The notes: generated from the sequence alone by a model not told the origin. Positions 48,359 to 57,950 are shown, numbered from the stretch's first letter. The stretch: DNA of 64,000 bases from Granulicella tundricola MP5ACTX9 (GCF_000178975.2 NC_015064.1:310001-374000), one strand, 5' to 3'. Numbers and translations: made by a program.

Positions 48359-48410
48359 GAGCTTCAATCAAGTTTAGCGGACCTTGAATCCTGAATGCTA
48401 TCCTGCGCCC

Positions 48411-49556
48411 ATGAAGACTTTTGCCGCGCTGGCCCTCCTCCTCGCAGCTTCTCTCGCCTCAGCCCAGCAGCCAGACCGCACCCTCACCCTCCTCCAGCGC
48501 CTCGCCGACGCCCCCGGACCTCCCGGCGCAGAGGAAGCCGTCCGCGCCATCATGGTCCCTGAGATGAAGCCCTTCATCACCGAGCCCCTCCGCTACGACG
48601 GCACCGGCTCGGTCATCGCGCAGCAGGGAACCAAGGGCCCCCGCATCATGATCGACGCCCACATGGACGAGCTCGGCGGCATGGTCCGCCGCGTCACCCC
48701 CAACGGCTTCCTCACCATGCAGATGCTCGGCGGCTGGCTGGACCAGGCTCTCGTCGACCAGCGCTGGATTATCATCGGCTCCAAGGGCCCCGTCCACGCC
48801 GTCACCGGCATCCGAGACATTCACATCGTTCCCGCCGAAGAGCGCACCCGCGTCTTCTCCCGCGACTCCCTCTACCTCGACGTTGGTGCCAAGAACGCCC
48901 AGGAGGTCTTCGCCATGGGCGTTGAGGCCGGTGACCCGGTCGTCCCCGACTCGCCCTTCACCGTCATGAACGGCACTCAGAACTACCTCGGCAAAGGCTG
49001 GGACGACCGCATCGGCTGCGCTGTTCTCCTCGAAGCCATGCGCCGCACCTCCGCCATGCCGCACCCCAACCAGCTCTTCTACGTCGCCACCACGCAGGAG
49101 GAGGTAGGCCTTCGCGGTGCCAAGGCAGCCTCCCAGCTCGTCAAGCCGGACATCGGCATCGCCATAGAAGGCGGCATCACCGGCGACACCGCCGGAGCCC
49201 ACCCGGAGGAGTCCCAGGTCAAACTCGGCGCAGGCCCCGGCATGTTCCTCTACGACTCCAGCACCATCCCCAATCGCAAGCTCGTAGCCTTCACCCGAGC
49301 CGCGGCCAGATCCGCCAGCCTTCCCCTTCAGGCAGACCTCGTCCAGGGCTACGGAGACGACTCCGCCGAGATGCAGGCCTCCAGCGGTGGCACCCCCACC
49401 ATCAACCTCGTCGTCCCCGTCCGGTACACCCACTCCCACAACGGCATCGTCAACCGCCAGGACTTCGATCGCACCGTAGACCTCGTCGTCGCCATGCTCA
49501 TGAAGCTGGACGCCGCCGCCGTCGCCGACCTGCGCGACTTCACCCCCAAACCCTAA
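48411..49556 (+). CDS. Exported M42-family metallopeptidase
   Basis: A 381-residue zinc aminopeptidase of the M42 family with a signal peptide at residues 1-18 (MKTFAALALLLAASLASA), unlike the usual cytoplasmic members. Metal and catalytic residues are in MIDAHMDELGGMV, GKGWDDRIGCAVLLEA, ATTQEEVGLRGAK, AIEGGITGD and VRYTHSHNGIVNRQD. It probably removes N-terminal residues from peptides in the periplasm. It is divergent from primase with 52 bases between the starts. Confidence 0.9.
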   Translation: MKTFAALALLLAASLASAQQPDRTLTLLQRLADAPGPPGAEEAVRAIMVPEMKPFITEPLRYDGTGSVIAQQGTKGPRIMIDAHMDELGGMVRRVTPNGFLTMQMLGGWLDQALVDQRWIIIGSKGPVHAVTGIRDIHIVPAEERTRVFSRDSLYLDVGAKNAQEVFAMGVEAGDPVVPDSPFTVMNGTQNYLGKGWDDRIGCAVLLEAMRRTSAMPHPNQLFYVATTQEEVGLRGAKAASQLVKPDIGIAIEGGITGDTAGAHPEESQVKLGAGPGMFLYDSSTIPNRKLVAFTRAAARSASLPLQADLVQGYGDDSAEMQASSGGTPTINLVVPVRYTHSHNGIVNRQDFDRTVDLVVAMLMKLDAAAVADLRDFTPKP

Positions 49557-49585
49557 GGCAACCTTGATCGAATCCGCTTTGAAAG

Positions 49586-49638
49586 GGCGGGACTTCAGTC
49601 CCGCCATAAAAACAACGCCACGACTCCGGCTTTAGCCG
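49586..49638. repeat. Palindromic repeats, CTTTAG family
   Basis: GGCGGGACT and AGTCCCGCC at 49586-49605 form a perfect inverted repeat, and CGGCTTTAGCCG at 49627-49638 carries the core found at 41.4 kb. The first may end the M42 gene, as AAAAACAAC follows. Confidence 0.6.
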
Positions 49639-49790
49639 CTGAGGGAGGTCGAAAGGGAGGGCACTTTCGCCTGTTTCCACACCAATTCTCTCGAAGAAAA
49701 AAGAAAACTTCCTCAGCCTCGTCGGGTTCCAACTGAGGCAGCCACAAGAACCGCCCCGGCCACAAGAGCCGGTCAGAAAGAGGAACAAAC

Positions 49791-50906
49791 ATGATCTCCC
49801 TGAGCCCCTTCCGCAAGCTCGTCATCGCTGCATCCCTCGTCGCAGCCCCTGCCGTCTCACACGCCGGCATCTTCATCTCCGTAGGCTTCGCTCCCCCCGC
49901 CCTACCCGTCTACGCCCAGCCCATCTGCCCCGGCGATGGCTATCTCTGGACCCCCGGCTACTGGGCCTACGCGCCCTCTGGCTACTACTGGGTCCCCGGC
50001 GTCTGGGTTCAGCCGCCATCGGTCGGTGTTCTCTGGACGCCCCCGTACTGGGGCTTCGCCGGTGGAGTCTATGGCTTCCATGAAGGTTACTGGGGTCCCC
50101 ACGTCGGCTTCTACGGTGGCGTGAACTACGGCTTCGGCTACGGTGGCTCGGGCTTCTACGGCGGACGTTGGGATGGCGGACACTTCGCCTATAACACCGC
50201 CGTCATGCACGTCGGCGGTGGCTTCCGCAACGTTTACGTCGACCGCACCGTCATCGTGAACAACAACAACTTTAACCACGCCAGCTTCAACGGCGGCCCC
50301 AACGGTGTCAACGCCCGCCCCACCCCGCAGGAGGCGCAGTTCTCGCATGAGAACCATATCGCCCCCACGTCCATGCAGCAGAGCCACTTCCAGGCCGCGC
50401 AGCAGAACCGGGCCAACTTCGCCTCGGCCAATGGCGGTCATCCCCAGAACGCAGCCTTCCAGCGTCCCGGCATGACCCAGGGAGCGGTAGCAGCCCGCGG
50501 CGCAACCCCCGTCGTCGGCGGCAACCGCAACGGCTTCGGCACCGCCAACGAGGTCAACACCCGCCAGGGCAACCAGCAGGCTCGCGTCAACCAGGGCATC
50601 CGCTCCGGCCAGATGACCCCCGGCGAGACCCGCAACGTGGAAAACCGTGACGCCAGCATCAATCGCCAGGCCAACGCAGACCGCGCTGCCAACGGCGGAC
50701 GTCTCACCGGCCAGGAGCGCGGTCAGATCAACCAGCGCCAGAACAACGTCAGCCAGTCCATCAACAATGACAAGCACAACGCCAACAATGACGCAGCAGC
50801 CGGAGCCCGAAACGGCGCAACCCCCGGCCAGGAGCGCGGCGCAGCCCGCGGACAGGAGCAGCATGACGCCCCCCGTGGCGGCGGCGGTGAGCACGGTCAC
50901 AAATAA
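49791..50906 (+). CDS. Exported YXWGXW-repeat protein
   Basis: A 371-residue protein with a signal peptide (residues 1-25, ending SHA) and an N-terminal domain rich in Tyr, Trp and Gly. That domain contains the repeats LWTPGYWAYAPSGYYWVPGV, VWVQPPSVGVLWTPPYWGF and GFHEGYWGPHVGFYGGVNYG, which are the YXWGXW type. The C-terminal 230 residues are low-complexity, rich in Asn, Gln, Arg and Gly (for example ENRDASINRQANADR), and end HGHK. Function unknown; probably an outer-surface or periplasmic protein. A very strong terminator follows. Confidence 0.88.
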   Translation: MISLSPFRKLVIAASLVAAPAVSHAGIFISVGFAPPALPVYAQPICPGDGYLWTPGYWAYAPSGYYWVPGVWVQPPSVGVLWTPPYWGFAGGVYGFHEGYWGPHVGFYGGVNYGFGYGGSGFYGGRWDGGHFAYNTAVMHVGGGFRNVYVDRTVIVNNNNFNHASFNGGPNGVNARPTPQEAQFSHENHIAPTSMQQSHFQAAQQNRANFASANGGHPQNAAFQRPGMTQGAVAARGATPVVGGNRNGFGTANEVNTRQGNQQARVNQGIRSGQMTPGETRNVENRDASINRQANADRAANGGRLTGQERGQINQRQNNVSQSINNDKHNANNDAAAGARNGATPGQERGAARGQEQHDAPRGGGGEHGHK

Positions 50907-50928
50907 AGCTCACTCAGAACATCGGGTG

Positions 50929-50956
50929 CCCCATGTCTCGCTCCTGAGACATGGGG
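50929..50956 (+). terminator. Rho-independent terminator of the YXWGXW gene
   Basis: An 11-bp stem CCCCATGTCTC/GAGACATGGGG with loop GCTCCT is followed by TTTTTCTTT, 22 bases after the stop codon. Confidence 0.92.
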
Positions 50957-50995
50957 TTTTTCTTTGGTACCAGCAACGCCCCATAAAATAGCCGT

Positions 50996-51784
50996 ATGCC
51001 CCAAGGTCCCCCCGCGCTCGACTCCACCATCGACCAATCCCGCGTAGTAGTCGTCCTCGTCCGCGCCCGCAACCCCTCCAACATCGGAGCCGTCGCCCGA
51101 GCCATGCACGACCTCGGCTTCGCCCATCTCCGCATCGTCAATGACTTTCCCGTCCCCTTCGCCGCCGCGAAATCCGCCGTAGACGCCTCCTCTGTCCTGG
51201 CCGCCGCCACAGAACCCGCCTCCGTCGCAGAAGCCGTAGCCGATTGCACCCTCGTCCTCGGCACCACCGCCGTCGGCGAACGAGCCCTCCAACACCCCCT
51301 CCAAACCCTCAATCAAGCCGCCGCCACCGTCCGCCAGACCCTCCGCACCGACCCCGCCGCCAAGATCGCCCTCCTCTTCGGATCAGAAAAAACCGGCCTC
51401 TCCAATGAAGAGCTCAGCCACTGCCACGCCCTCCTCACCATCCCCATGAACACCCTCACGGCGGATCATCACCTCTCCATGAACCTCGGCCAGGCCGCCG
51501 CCGTCTGCCTGTACCAACTAGCCCTCGGCGACGAAACCCTCACCCCACCCGCACCCCCCACTGAAACCCCAGCCGCCGCCGCGGACCTCGAGCGCCTGAC
51601 CTCACTCCTTCAGCAGGTTCTGGACGACTCCGGCTACACCCGCCGCCATCCCGCCAACTCCCGCGAGCCCAACGTTCGCCGCCTCGTCCGCCGCATGGCC
51701 CTCAGCGCAGACGATGCACCCGTCTGGACCGGCATCCTCCGCCAACTCCTCCACGCCTTGAAACCCGGGAGCGAAAAGCCCTAG
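50996..51784 (+). CDS. TrmJ-like SPOUT RNA methyltransferase
   Basis: A 262-residue methyltransferase of the SPOUT superfamily, TrmH/TrmJ branch, which 2'-O-methylates RNA (TrmJ acts on tRNA position 32). Visible are VVVLVRARNPSNIGAVARAM in motif 1, ALLFGSEKTGLSNEELSHCH in motif 2 and IPMNTLTADHHLSMNLGQAA in the knot region of motif 3. The C-terminal 60 residues are helical with DSGYTRRHPANSREPNVRRL, the family's tail. The exact RNA target cannot be read here. It stands alone 34 bases after the terminator. Confidence 0.85.
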   Translation: MPQGPPALDSTIDQSRVVVVLVRARNPSNIGAVARAMHDLGFAHLRIVNDFPVPFAAAKSAVDASSVLAAATEPASVAEAVADCTLVLGTTAVGERALQHPLQTLNQAAATVRQTLRTDPAAKIALLFGSEKTGLSNEELSHCHALLTIPMNTLTADHHLSMNLGQAAAVCLYQLALGDETLTPPAPPTETPAAAADLERLTSLLQQVLDDSGYTRRHPANSREPNVRRLVRRMALSADDAPVWTGILRQLLHALKPGSEKP

Positions 51785-51967
51785 CTGGTAGCTCACGGCT
51801 GATAGTTGACAGCTGGAAGAACCCCGCCCGAACCAGCAAGCCACCCAACTTCCACCCTCAGATATCACCGAAATGTAAACTAACTCCATTCCAGCTTCGT
51901 CACCATATCGCCACGCAACAAATCCCACCTCACCCCGCTTCTCCCAGCGGCCGGAGATCCTCTCGAC

Positions 51968-54400
51968 ATGCATCCTTTGAAGCACCTGTCTGCCGCCCTC
52001 CTCACCTGCACCCTCACCTTTGCCGCCGCCCAGCAGGCACCCCGCGTCTACACCGACGCCGACTACGCCCAGGCTGAAAAGTTCATGCCCTACAACACCA
52101 ACCCTCTCGTCATGCACGCGGTTGAGAACCCAACCTGGCTCGCCGACGGACGCTTCTGGTATCGCGATACCGGCGCCAAGGGCAACACCTTCATGCTCGT
52201 AGACCCGGCAAAGTCCGCCAAAGCCCCCGCCTTCGACCAGGCCAAGCTCGCCTCCGCGATGAACGCCCTGGCCCTCTCCAAGAAGACCATCTCGCCCGAT
52301 CACCTCCCCATCACCAACTTTGAGCTCAAGGACGCCGACAAGACCGTCCTCACCACCCTTGCCGGCAAGCGCATCTCCTGCGATCTAGCCGGCGACGGCG
52401 TCTGCAAGGAACTCGACCCCAAGGAAGCCGGAGCCCCAAAGACCGGCCGCCGGGGCAAAGCCATGGGTGGCGTAGACGTCTCGCCCGACGGCAAAAAAGC
52501 CGCCTTCATCCGTGACTGGAACCTCTGGCTCCGCGACCTCCCCACTGGCAAGGAGACCCAGCTCACCACCGACGGCATACCCAACTACGGCTACGCCACC
52601 GATAACGCCGGCTGGTCCCACTCGGACAACCCTATCCTCGTCTGGTCGCCGGACTCCAAACACATCGCCACCTTCCAGCAGGACCAGCGCAAGACCGGCG
52701 AGCTCTACCTCACCAACGTCACCAACGGCCACCCCACCCTCACCACCCTCAAGTACCCCCTCGTCGGCGATAAAGACGTCACCATGATCGAGCGCGTCGT
52801 CATCAACCTCGAAGGCAAAGACTCGGACAAGTCCAAACTCGTCCGCCTCAAGATGGCTCCGGATCAGCACCGCTCCACCCTCTGTGACGACATCAGCTGC
52901 CGTGGCGGCAGCGGCTGGGACGACGTCCAGTGGTCCTCGGACTCCAAAAACCTCGCCTTCGTCTCCACCTCCCGCGACCACAGGCAGGAGTGGATGCGCA
53001 TCGCCAACCCCGCCACCGGAGAGATCCGTGAGGTCATGGGCGAGACCGCCCCCAAGTTCTTCGAGAGCGGCAACGACAAGGTCAACTGGCACTATCTTGC
53101 CGCCACCAACGAGCTCCTCTGGTTCTCCGAGCGCGATGGCTGGGGCCACCTGTACCTCTACGACACCAACACCGGCAAGCTCAAAACCCAGATCACCCAC
53201 GGAAACTGGAACGTAACCCAGGTCCTCGTCGTAGACGAAAAAGCGCGCGTCATCTACTTCCGCGGCGTCGGCAAAGACCCCAACGAAGACCCTTACTTCC
53301 AGAAGTACTACCGCGTAGACTTCACCGGCGATAACCTCGCCCTCCTGACGCCCGAGCGTGGCGACCACACCGTCACCCCCTCGCCGGACAATCACTACTT
53401 CGTAGACACCTGGTCCACCCCTACCGACCCTCAGGTCACCGTCGTCCGCGATTTCACCGGCAAGATCGCCGTCTCGGTCGCCCATGAGGACATCACCCGC
53501 CTCAAGGCCACCGGCTGGATTCCCCCCGTCCAGATCATGGTCAAAGCCCGTGACAACGACACCAACATCTACGGCCTGCTCTTCCGCCCCACCAACTTCA
53601 CCACGGACGGCCACTACCCCATCATCAACCACGTCTACCCCGGCCCCCAGACCGGCTCCTGCGGCTCCCGCAGCTTCTCCGCCGCGCACGGTGACATGCA
53701 GTCCCTCGCGGAGCTAGGCTTCATCGTCGTCTGCATCGACGGCATGGGAACCCCCTACCGCTCCAAGGCCTTCCACGAGTTTTACGCCCACGATCTAGGC
53801 GACGACACCATCCCCGACCAGATCGCAGGCATGAAGGATCTCTCCACCCGCTACCCCTGGATCGACATGGACAAGATCGGCATCTACGGCCACTCCGGCG
53901 GCGGCAACGCCACCGCCTCCGCCATGTTCCACTTCCCGGACTTCTTCAAGGTCGGCATCGCGGAGAGCGGCAATCATGACAACCGCAACTACGAAGACGA
54001 TTGGGCAGAAAAATGGGCCGGCCTCGAGATCAAAAACCCCGATGGCACCAGCAACTACGACTCCCAGGCCAACCAGAACTGGGCCAAGAACCTGAAGGGT
54101 CACCTGCTCCTGGCCCACGGCACGATGGATGACAACGTCCCCCCCACCAACACCCTCCTGGTCGTCGACGCCCTCATCAAAGCCAACAAGGACTTCGACC
54201 TCCTCATGATCCCCAACGTCCATCATGGCTACGCCGAAGCCAGCCAGTACATGACCCGCCGCCGCTGGGACTACTTCATCCGCTACCTCGCCGGCGCAAC
54301 CCCGCCCCACGAGTACAAGATGAAGGACTACGCCGCCGTCCAGGCCGCCATGTCCGGCAACGGCCCTTCTGATAACGAAACCGCCGACCCTCAGCCTTAG
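51968..54400 (+). CDS. Exported S9 family peptidase (DPP IV-like)
   Basis: An 810-residue serine peptidase of the dipeptidyl-peptidase IV group. The signal peptide is residues 1-21 (ending TFAAAQQ), followed by a beta-propeller (about 40-520) and the alpha/beta-hydrolase domain. The nucleophile motif is IYGHSGGGNATASAM (Ser643), the acid loop is LLLAHGTMDDNVPPTN and the histidine is in NVHHGYAEASQY. It would release dipeptides outside the cytoplasm. It is 183 bases after the methyltransferase gene, with its own promoter likely. Confidence 0.93.
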   Translation: MHPLKHLSAALLTCTLTFAAAQQAPRVYTDADYAQAEKFMPYNTNPLVMHAVENPTWLADGRFWYRDTGAKGNTFMLVDPAKSAKAPAFDQAKLASAMNALALSKKTISPDHLPITNFELKDADKTVLTTLAGKRISCDLAGDGVCKELDPKEAGAPKTGRRGKAMGGVDVSPDGKKAAFIRDWNLWLRDLPTGKETQLTTDGIPNYGYATDNAGWSHSDNPILVWSPDSKHIATFQQDQRKTGELYLTNVTNGHPTLTTLKYPLVGDKDVTMIERVVINLEGKDSDKSKLVRLKMAPDQHRSTLCDDISCRGGSGWDDVQWSSDSKNLAFVSTSRDHRQEWMRIANPATGEIREVMGETAPKFFESGNDKVNWHYLAATNELLWFSERDGWGHLYLYDTNTGKLKTQITHGNWNVTQVLVVDEKARVIYFRGVGKDPNEDPYFQKYYRVDFTGDNLALLTPERGDHTVTPSPDNHYFVDTWSTPTDPQVTVVRDFTGKIAVSVAHEDITRLKATGWIPPVQIMVKARDNDTNIYGLLFRPTNFTTDGHYPIINHVYPGPQTGSCGSRSFSAAHGDMQSLAELGFIVVCIDGMGTPYRSKAFHEFYAHDLGDDTIPDQIAGMKDLSTRYPWIDMDKIGIYGHSGGGNATASAMFHFPDFFKVGIAESGNHDNRNYEDDWAEKWAGLEIKNPDGTSNYDSQANQNWAKNLKGHLLLAHGTMDDNVPPTNTLLVVDALIKANKDFDLLMIPNVHHGYAEASQYMTRRRWDYFIRYLAGATPPHEYKMKDYAAVQAAMSGNGPSDNETADPQP

Positions 54401-54431
54401 AGATAAGAAGAGGCTCTCACCCCCCTACGAT

Positions 54432-54480
54432 CGTCATTCTGAGCGAAGCTCAGAACCTCCGTATTGGCCGTTGCAGTTGC
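54432..54480. repeat. REP-like hairpin repeat, copy 2
   Basis: TTCTGAGC and GCTCAGAA pair perfectly around GAA (54437-54455), followed by CCTCCGTATTGGCCGTTGC. Compared with copies 1 and 4, the stem pairs have changed together, which preserves the hairpin. Confidence 0.75.
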
Positions 54481-54520
54481 CTGTTCTTCTGTCCTCGCAT
54501 CGCAATCCCACCACAAAAAA

Positions 54521-54546
54521 GGTCCGGGCCCCCAAAGGCCCGGACC
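54521..54546 (-). terminator. Rho-independent terminator of the lipoprotein gene
   Basis: A 10-bp stem GGTCCGGGCC/GGCCCGGACC with loop CCCAAA; on the minus strand six T follow (AAAAAA at 54515-54520). It ends the gene at 54567-55208. Confidence 0.88.
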
Positions 54547-54566
54547 CGCAATCCCAAACAAAAAAC

Positions 54567-55208
54567 CTACTCCACAACCTTCCCGTCCGCAGAGCTAGCC
54601 GGCCTCGTAGCCCGTCCAGGCCCACTCGTCACTGCCCAGCCGCTCGTAGTATTCGTCAAAGTAGCGGAAGCAGTCTTAGGCCCTGAAAGCTGCGCGGCGA
54701 CCCCCGGGAAAGCCGTCTGAGTCTCAGCCGCGGTAGCCCAACCCGGAGCCCCCGAAACCTCATACGTATACCCCACAGTCGTGGTCGCCCCCGGCTTGTC
54801 CGTGGTCGGCGTAGAGCTGTCGATGCTCTTCACACTCGGCTTGCCGTAGCAGAAGTTCCCCGCACCCGGCTCCTGCGTATCGGGCGTCCAAGACCCCCGC
54901 CCCTTGTCCGAGATGTCATAGTTTGTCACCTGCTTCGAAGCCACGATGAAAACCTTCTTCTCTGCGGTCGTACGCATCAGCAGGCCCTGATCGACCAGCG
55001 CGTCATACCCCTGCGTCTTCGTCGTATCGGACGTATCCGCCTGCACCGGAAACTTCACCGAGTCCGTCCACAAACAAGCCGGACGGCTCGAGTAATACGT
55101 ATTGATCGCCGACGTGTAATTGATCTTGTTATCCGCCGTCTTCTTACAGCCCGCTGCCGCCAAAAGAGCCACGCAGCTCCCAATCGCCATCATCCGTTTT
55201 GCATTCAT
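54567..55208 (-). CDS. Putative lipoprotein
   Basis: A 213-residue protein with a lipoprotein signal (MNAKRMMAIGSCVALLAAAG then CKK, Cys21 as the lipid site). The mature part begins KKTADNKINYTSAINTYYSS and continues with a beta-rich domain (CLWTDSVKFPV; DALVDQGLLMRTTAEKKVF) and a C-terminal half rich in Thr, Ser and Gly. I do not recognise a family. The ATG at 55208 follows GGGAGC. It is divergent from nothing close and lies 57 bases after the response regulator's end, in the same direction, with its own terminator. Confidence 0.75.
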   Translation of the reverse strand: MNAKRMMAIGSCVALLAAAGCKKTADNKINYTSAINTYYSSRPACLWTDSVKFPVQADTSDTTKTQGYDALVDQGLLMRTTAEKKVFIVASKQVTNYDISDKGRGSWTPDTQEPGAGNFCYGKPSVKSIDSSTPTTDKPGATTTVGYTYEVSGAPGWATAAETQTAFPGVAAQLSGPKTASATLTNTTSGWAVTSGPGRATRPASSADGKVVE

Positions 55209-55265
55209 ACGTTTAGCTCCCAAACTGCACCTGCCATGGGATGCCAAACAAGCCTCAACGGTTAT

Positions 55266-55874
55266 TTACAGCCAGCCCTTCGCCCGGGCGATCCTCGCCG
55301 CATCCACCCGATTCGCCGCCCCCAGCTTGCTGATCGCCTCGGAAAGATAGTTCCGCACAGTACCTTCAGAGAGCCGCAACTCCCCCGCAATCTCCCCGCT
55401 CGATCGCCCCTCACCCGCCCTCTGCAGGATCTGCCGCTCCCGATCCGTCAGCGGATCGGCCTCCGCGCTCCACGCCTCCGTAGCCAGCGCCGGATCGACC
55501 ACCCTCAGCCCCCGATGCACCCGCCTCACCGCATCCGCCAACTCGGAAGCAGGCCGATCCTTCAGCAGATACCCACTCGCCCCCGCATCCAGCGCCCGCC
55601 GCAAATATCCTGGCCGAGCGAAGGTCGTCAGGATAATCGCCTTCACCCCCGGTCGACTCACCTTCAGCGCCCCCGCCACCTCCAGCCCCGTCATCCCCGG
55701 CATCTCGATATCGGTCACCAGCACATCCACGCCCGTCTGCTCGGCCGCCTTCAGCGCCTCACGCCCATTCGCAGCCTTCGCCACGACAGCGATATCCGGC
55801 TCCAACTCCAGCAGCGCCGCCAGCGCGCCCAGCACCATCGCCTGATCCTCCGCCAGCACCACCCGTATCTTCAC
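55266..55874 (-). CDS. NarL/LuxR-type response regulator
   Basis: A 202-residue regulator of the DesR/NarL kind. The receiver domain starts IRVVLAEDQAMVLGALAALL, with the phosphorylated Asp in VLVTDIEMPGMTG and the switch Thr/Lys region AIILTTFARPG to GYLLKDRP. The C-terminal LuxR HTH is LTDRERQILQRAGEGRSSGE to LSEGTVRNYLSEAISKLGA. The GTG start at 55874 overlaps the kinase stop by four bases (GTGA), so the pair is translationally coupled. It probably controls the ABC exporter genes upstream of it in the operon. Confidence 0.93.
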   Translation of the reverse strand: MKIRVVLAEDQAMVLGALAALLELEPDIAVVAKAANGREALKAAEQTGVDVLVTDIEMPGMTGLEVAGALKVSRPGVKAIILTTFARPGYLRRALDAGASGYLLKDRPASELADAVRRVHRGLRVVDPALATEAWSAEADPLTDRERQILQRAGEGRSSGEIAGELRLSEGTVRNYLSEAISKLGAANRVDAARIARAKGWL

Positions 55875-57025
55875 TGGCCCACACCCGTAACAGGCGTATG
55901 CGGAATCTCCACCACCAGCCGTGTCCCCGCCTCCCACTCCACGCTCAACCGCCCTCCAAGTCCAACAACCCGTTCCCGCATCCCTCTCAACCCATTCCCC
56001 TCCCGCACCGCTCCCCCAGCCGACCCATCATCCGTCAGCTCCATCAGATCGAACCCATCCGCTGTCCGCCCAAAGCGCAAAGTACACCGCGTAGCCCCTG
56101 CATGACGCACGATATTCGTCACCGCCTCCCGCACCGCCAGCGAGAGCACCGTCTCCTCCTTAGGCCGCAATGACGGTGGAGCCGAATCACACTCCAGCAC
56201 CACTCCCGCCGCATCCAGCGTCACCCTGGCCTGTTCCACCTCCGCGCTCAACCCCTTCGCCCGGTATCCCCCAATCGCCTCCCGAACCTCCGCCAGCGCC
56301 GTCCGCGCCGTCTTCTCCACCTCGGCAATCTCCACCGCCGCCCGCACGTCATCGCGCCCCATCAACCGCCCCGCCAGCTCCGCCTTCAGCACGATCACGG
56401 ACAGCGTATGCCCCAGCACATCGTGCAGATCCCTTGCGATCCGTTCCCGCTCCGCCACCGCCGCCAGTTCGACGTTCTCCTCCTGCGCCCGCCGCAGCTT
56501 GCGGTCAGCCCGCTTCTGCTGTGCCACAAAGATATTGCTCACCCCCACCACCACCGTGAAGAATCCCGTGATGATGTAGTTGATTCGATTCCCCGGAAGC
56601 AGGTAGCCTTCAATCGCCATCGTGCCAGACTCAACCACCATCGTCCCCAGCAGCACTGGCAGAGAAGCCACGCTGAAAGGCAGCATCGCCGCCACGTAGA
56701 TGAAGAAGCACGAAGCTCCGGGATTCGCTGGCATCGTAAAGATTCCCAGCACAAAGAAAGCAATCAGAATCCCAATCCGTACTCTGGTGGCGATGAACTC
56801 CACGTAAGCAACATACAAGCCCACAAAAAACACATAGATCAGCCCCTGCCGCAGCCAGTACCCGGCATCCCTCCGCATGATCGGCTCGATAAAGAAGAAG
56901 ATGGAGTAAGCCAGCCAGATATAACTCGCCCCATCATGCTTCTTCTCCTCGCACTCCCGCGCAACCCCAAGCCCATACAGATCCCCCGGCAGCTCCAACC
57001 CCTCAACCCGCTCACGCACAGCCAT
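55871..57025 (-). CDS. DesK-type sensor histidine kinase
   Basis: A 384-residue membrane kinase with about 5-6 transmembrane helices (residues 35-165). The HisKA_3 dimerisation motif is ERERIARDLHDVLGHTLSVI with the phosphorylated His, followed by the ATPase domain (REAVTNIVRHAGATRCTLRF, LTDDGSAGG and GLRGMRERVVGLGG). Such kinases sense membrane or lipid state, or the substrate of the transporter next to them. The start is ATG at 57025 (AGGTGA site); GTG codons at 57028 and 57034 are alternatives. A 63-base gap separates it from the ABC permease. Confidence 0.92.
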   Translation of the reverse strand: MAVRERVEGLELPGDLYGLGVARECEEKKHDGASYIWLAYSIFFFIEPIMRRDAGYWLRQGLIYVFFVGLYVAYVEFIATRVRIGILIAFFVLGIFTMPANPGASCFFIYVAAMLPFSVASLPVLLGTMVVESGTMAIEGYLLPGNRINYIITGFFTVVVGVSNIFVAQQKRADRKLRRAQEENVELAAVAERERIARDLHDVLGHTLSVIVLKAELAGRLMGRDDVRAAVEIAEVEKTARTALAEVREAIGGYRAKGLSAEVEQARVTLDAAGVVLECDSAPPSLRPKEETVLSLAVREAVTNIVRHAGATRCTLRFGRTADGFDLMELTDDGSAGGAVREGNGLRGMRERVVGLGGRLSVEWEAGTRLVVEIPHTPVTGVGQ

Positions 57026-57088
57026 CACATTCACCTATCCCCGCCAGTGTACTCACTGACAACTGAGAACTGACGACGAAGAACTCAG

Positions 57089-57895
57089 TTACGCATCCTG
57101 CTCCGCCCGCTGAAACACTGCCCAGCAAGCCCCCAGCACCAGCAGCGTAAACCCCGCCAGCCCTTCCCAATGCCCAGCGGTAGACCCAATCTGCTGATAC
57201 CCAAAGATCGTCTCCATCAGTTGCGAGAGATGGCACGCCGGCAGATAAGGCGCAATCGGCCGCAGAAACTTCGGCAGATACTGAATTGGAATCCAAAGCC
57301 CGCTCATAAACGACATAGGCAGATAAATGAGGTTGATGACACCTGAAGCCGCGTTTGGCGGCACCAGCAGTGCAATCAACAGCCCCAGGGCCGCAAACGG
57401 AATCGACCCTGCAACCGTCATTCCCAGCACCATGACCACTTCGCGCCCAGTCAGATGAACTCCCCCAAACGCCACCGCCAAACCCATCAGCAAGCTGACG
57501 ATGATCAACCCAAACGCTTGAGCTGAAATGCATTTCGACACCAGGTACGCCATCGCCGGCATGGGGCTTGAGCGCTTCAACTCCAGCCATCCCAGCGCCC
57601 GCTCGGACGCCATCCCCACCCCAACCCCAAACAGCGCCGCACCAATCACGCCGAACGCCGCATAGCTCGCCAGCATATACTTCGCAGCGTCCATCCCGTC
57701 CATCTCATGGCCCTTGTTCGAGAGTCCAAACAAGACGTAAAACATCACCGGAAACCCAATCGTCGAAAGCGAGAACGTCTTCGTCCGCGCCAGCTTCAGA
57801 AACTCGTACTTCGCTTCCTTCACGAAGATCTGTACCGTCCCGCCAAACGTCCGCTCAGTCGCAACAACAGAATGTGTAACAGCAAGAGTAGCCAT
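57089..57895 (-). CDS. ABC-2-type transporter permease
   Basis: A 268-residue inner-membrane protein with six transmembrane helices, typical of ABC-2 exporters: FVKEAKYEFLKLARTKTFSL at the N-terminus, SYAAFGVIGAALFGVGVGMA in helix 2, and IYLPMSFMSGLWIPIQYLPK in the family motif region. It works with the ATPase gene 55 bases upstream. Coupling with a DesK/DesR-type system suggests a role in drug or lipid export, without direct evidence. Confidence 0.9.
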   Translation of the reverse strand: MATLAVTHSVVATERTFGGTVQIFVKEAKYEFLKLARTKTFSLSTIGFPVMFYVLFGLSNKGHEMDGMDAAKYMLASYAAFGVIGAALFGVGVGMASERALGWLELKRSSPMPAMAYLVSKCISAQAFGLIIVSLLMGLAVAFGGVHLTGREVVMVLGMTVAGSIPFAALGLLIALLVPPNAASGVINLIYLPMSFMSGLWIPIQYLPKFLRPIAPYLPACHLSQLMETIFGYQQIGSTAGHWEGLAGFTLLVLGACWAVFQRAEQDA

Positions 57896-57950
57896 CTCAA
57901 TCTCCTCGTAACAAAATCGGTTACAGATTTCGTGGAACTTCCTAACCCGC

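Noticed and set aside
52385..53689. 434-codon minus-strand frame opposite the S9 peptidase
   Set aside because: Gly/Val/Asp-rich shadow typical of high-GC genes; the plus strand is a full S9 peptidase.
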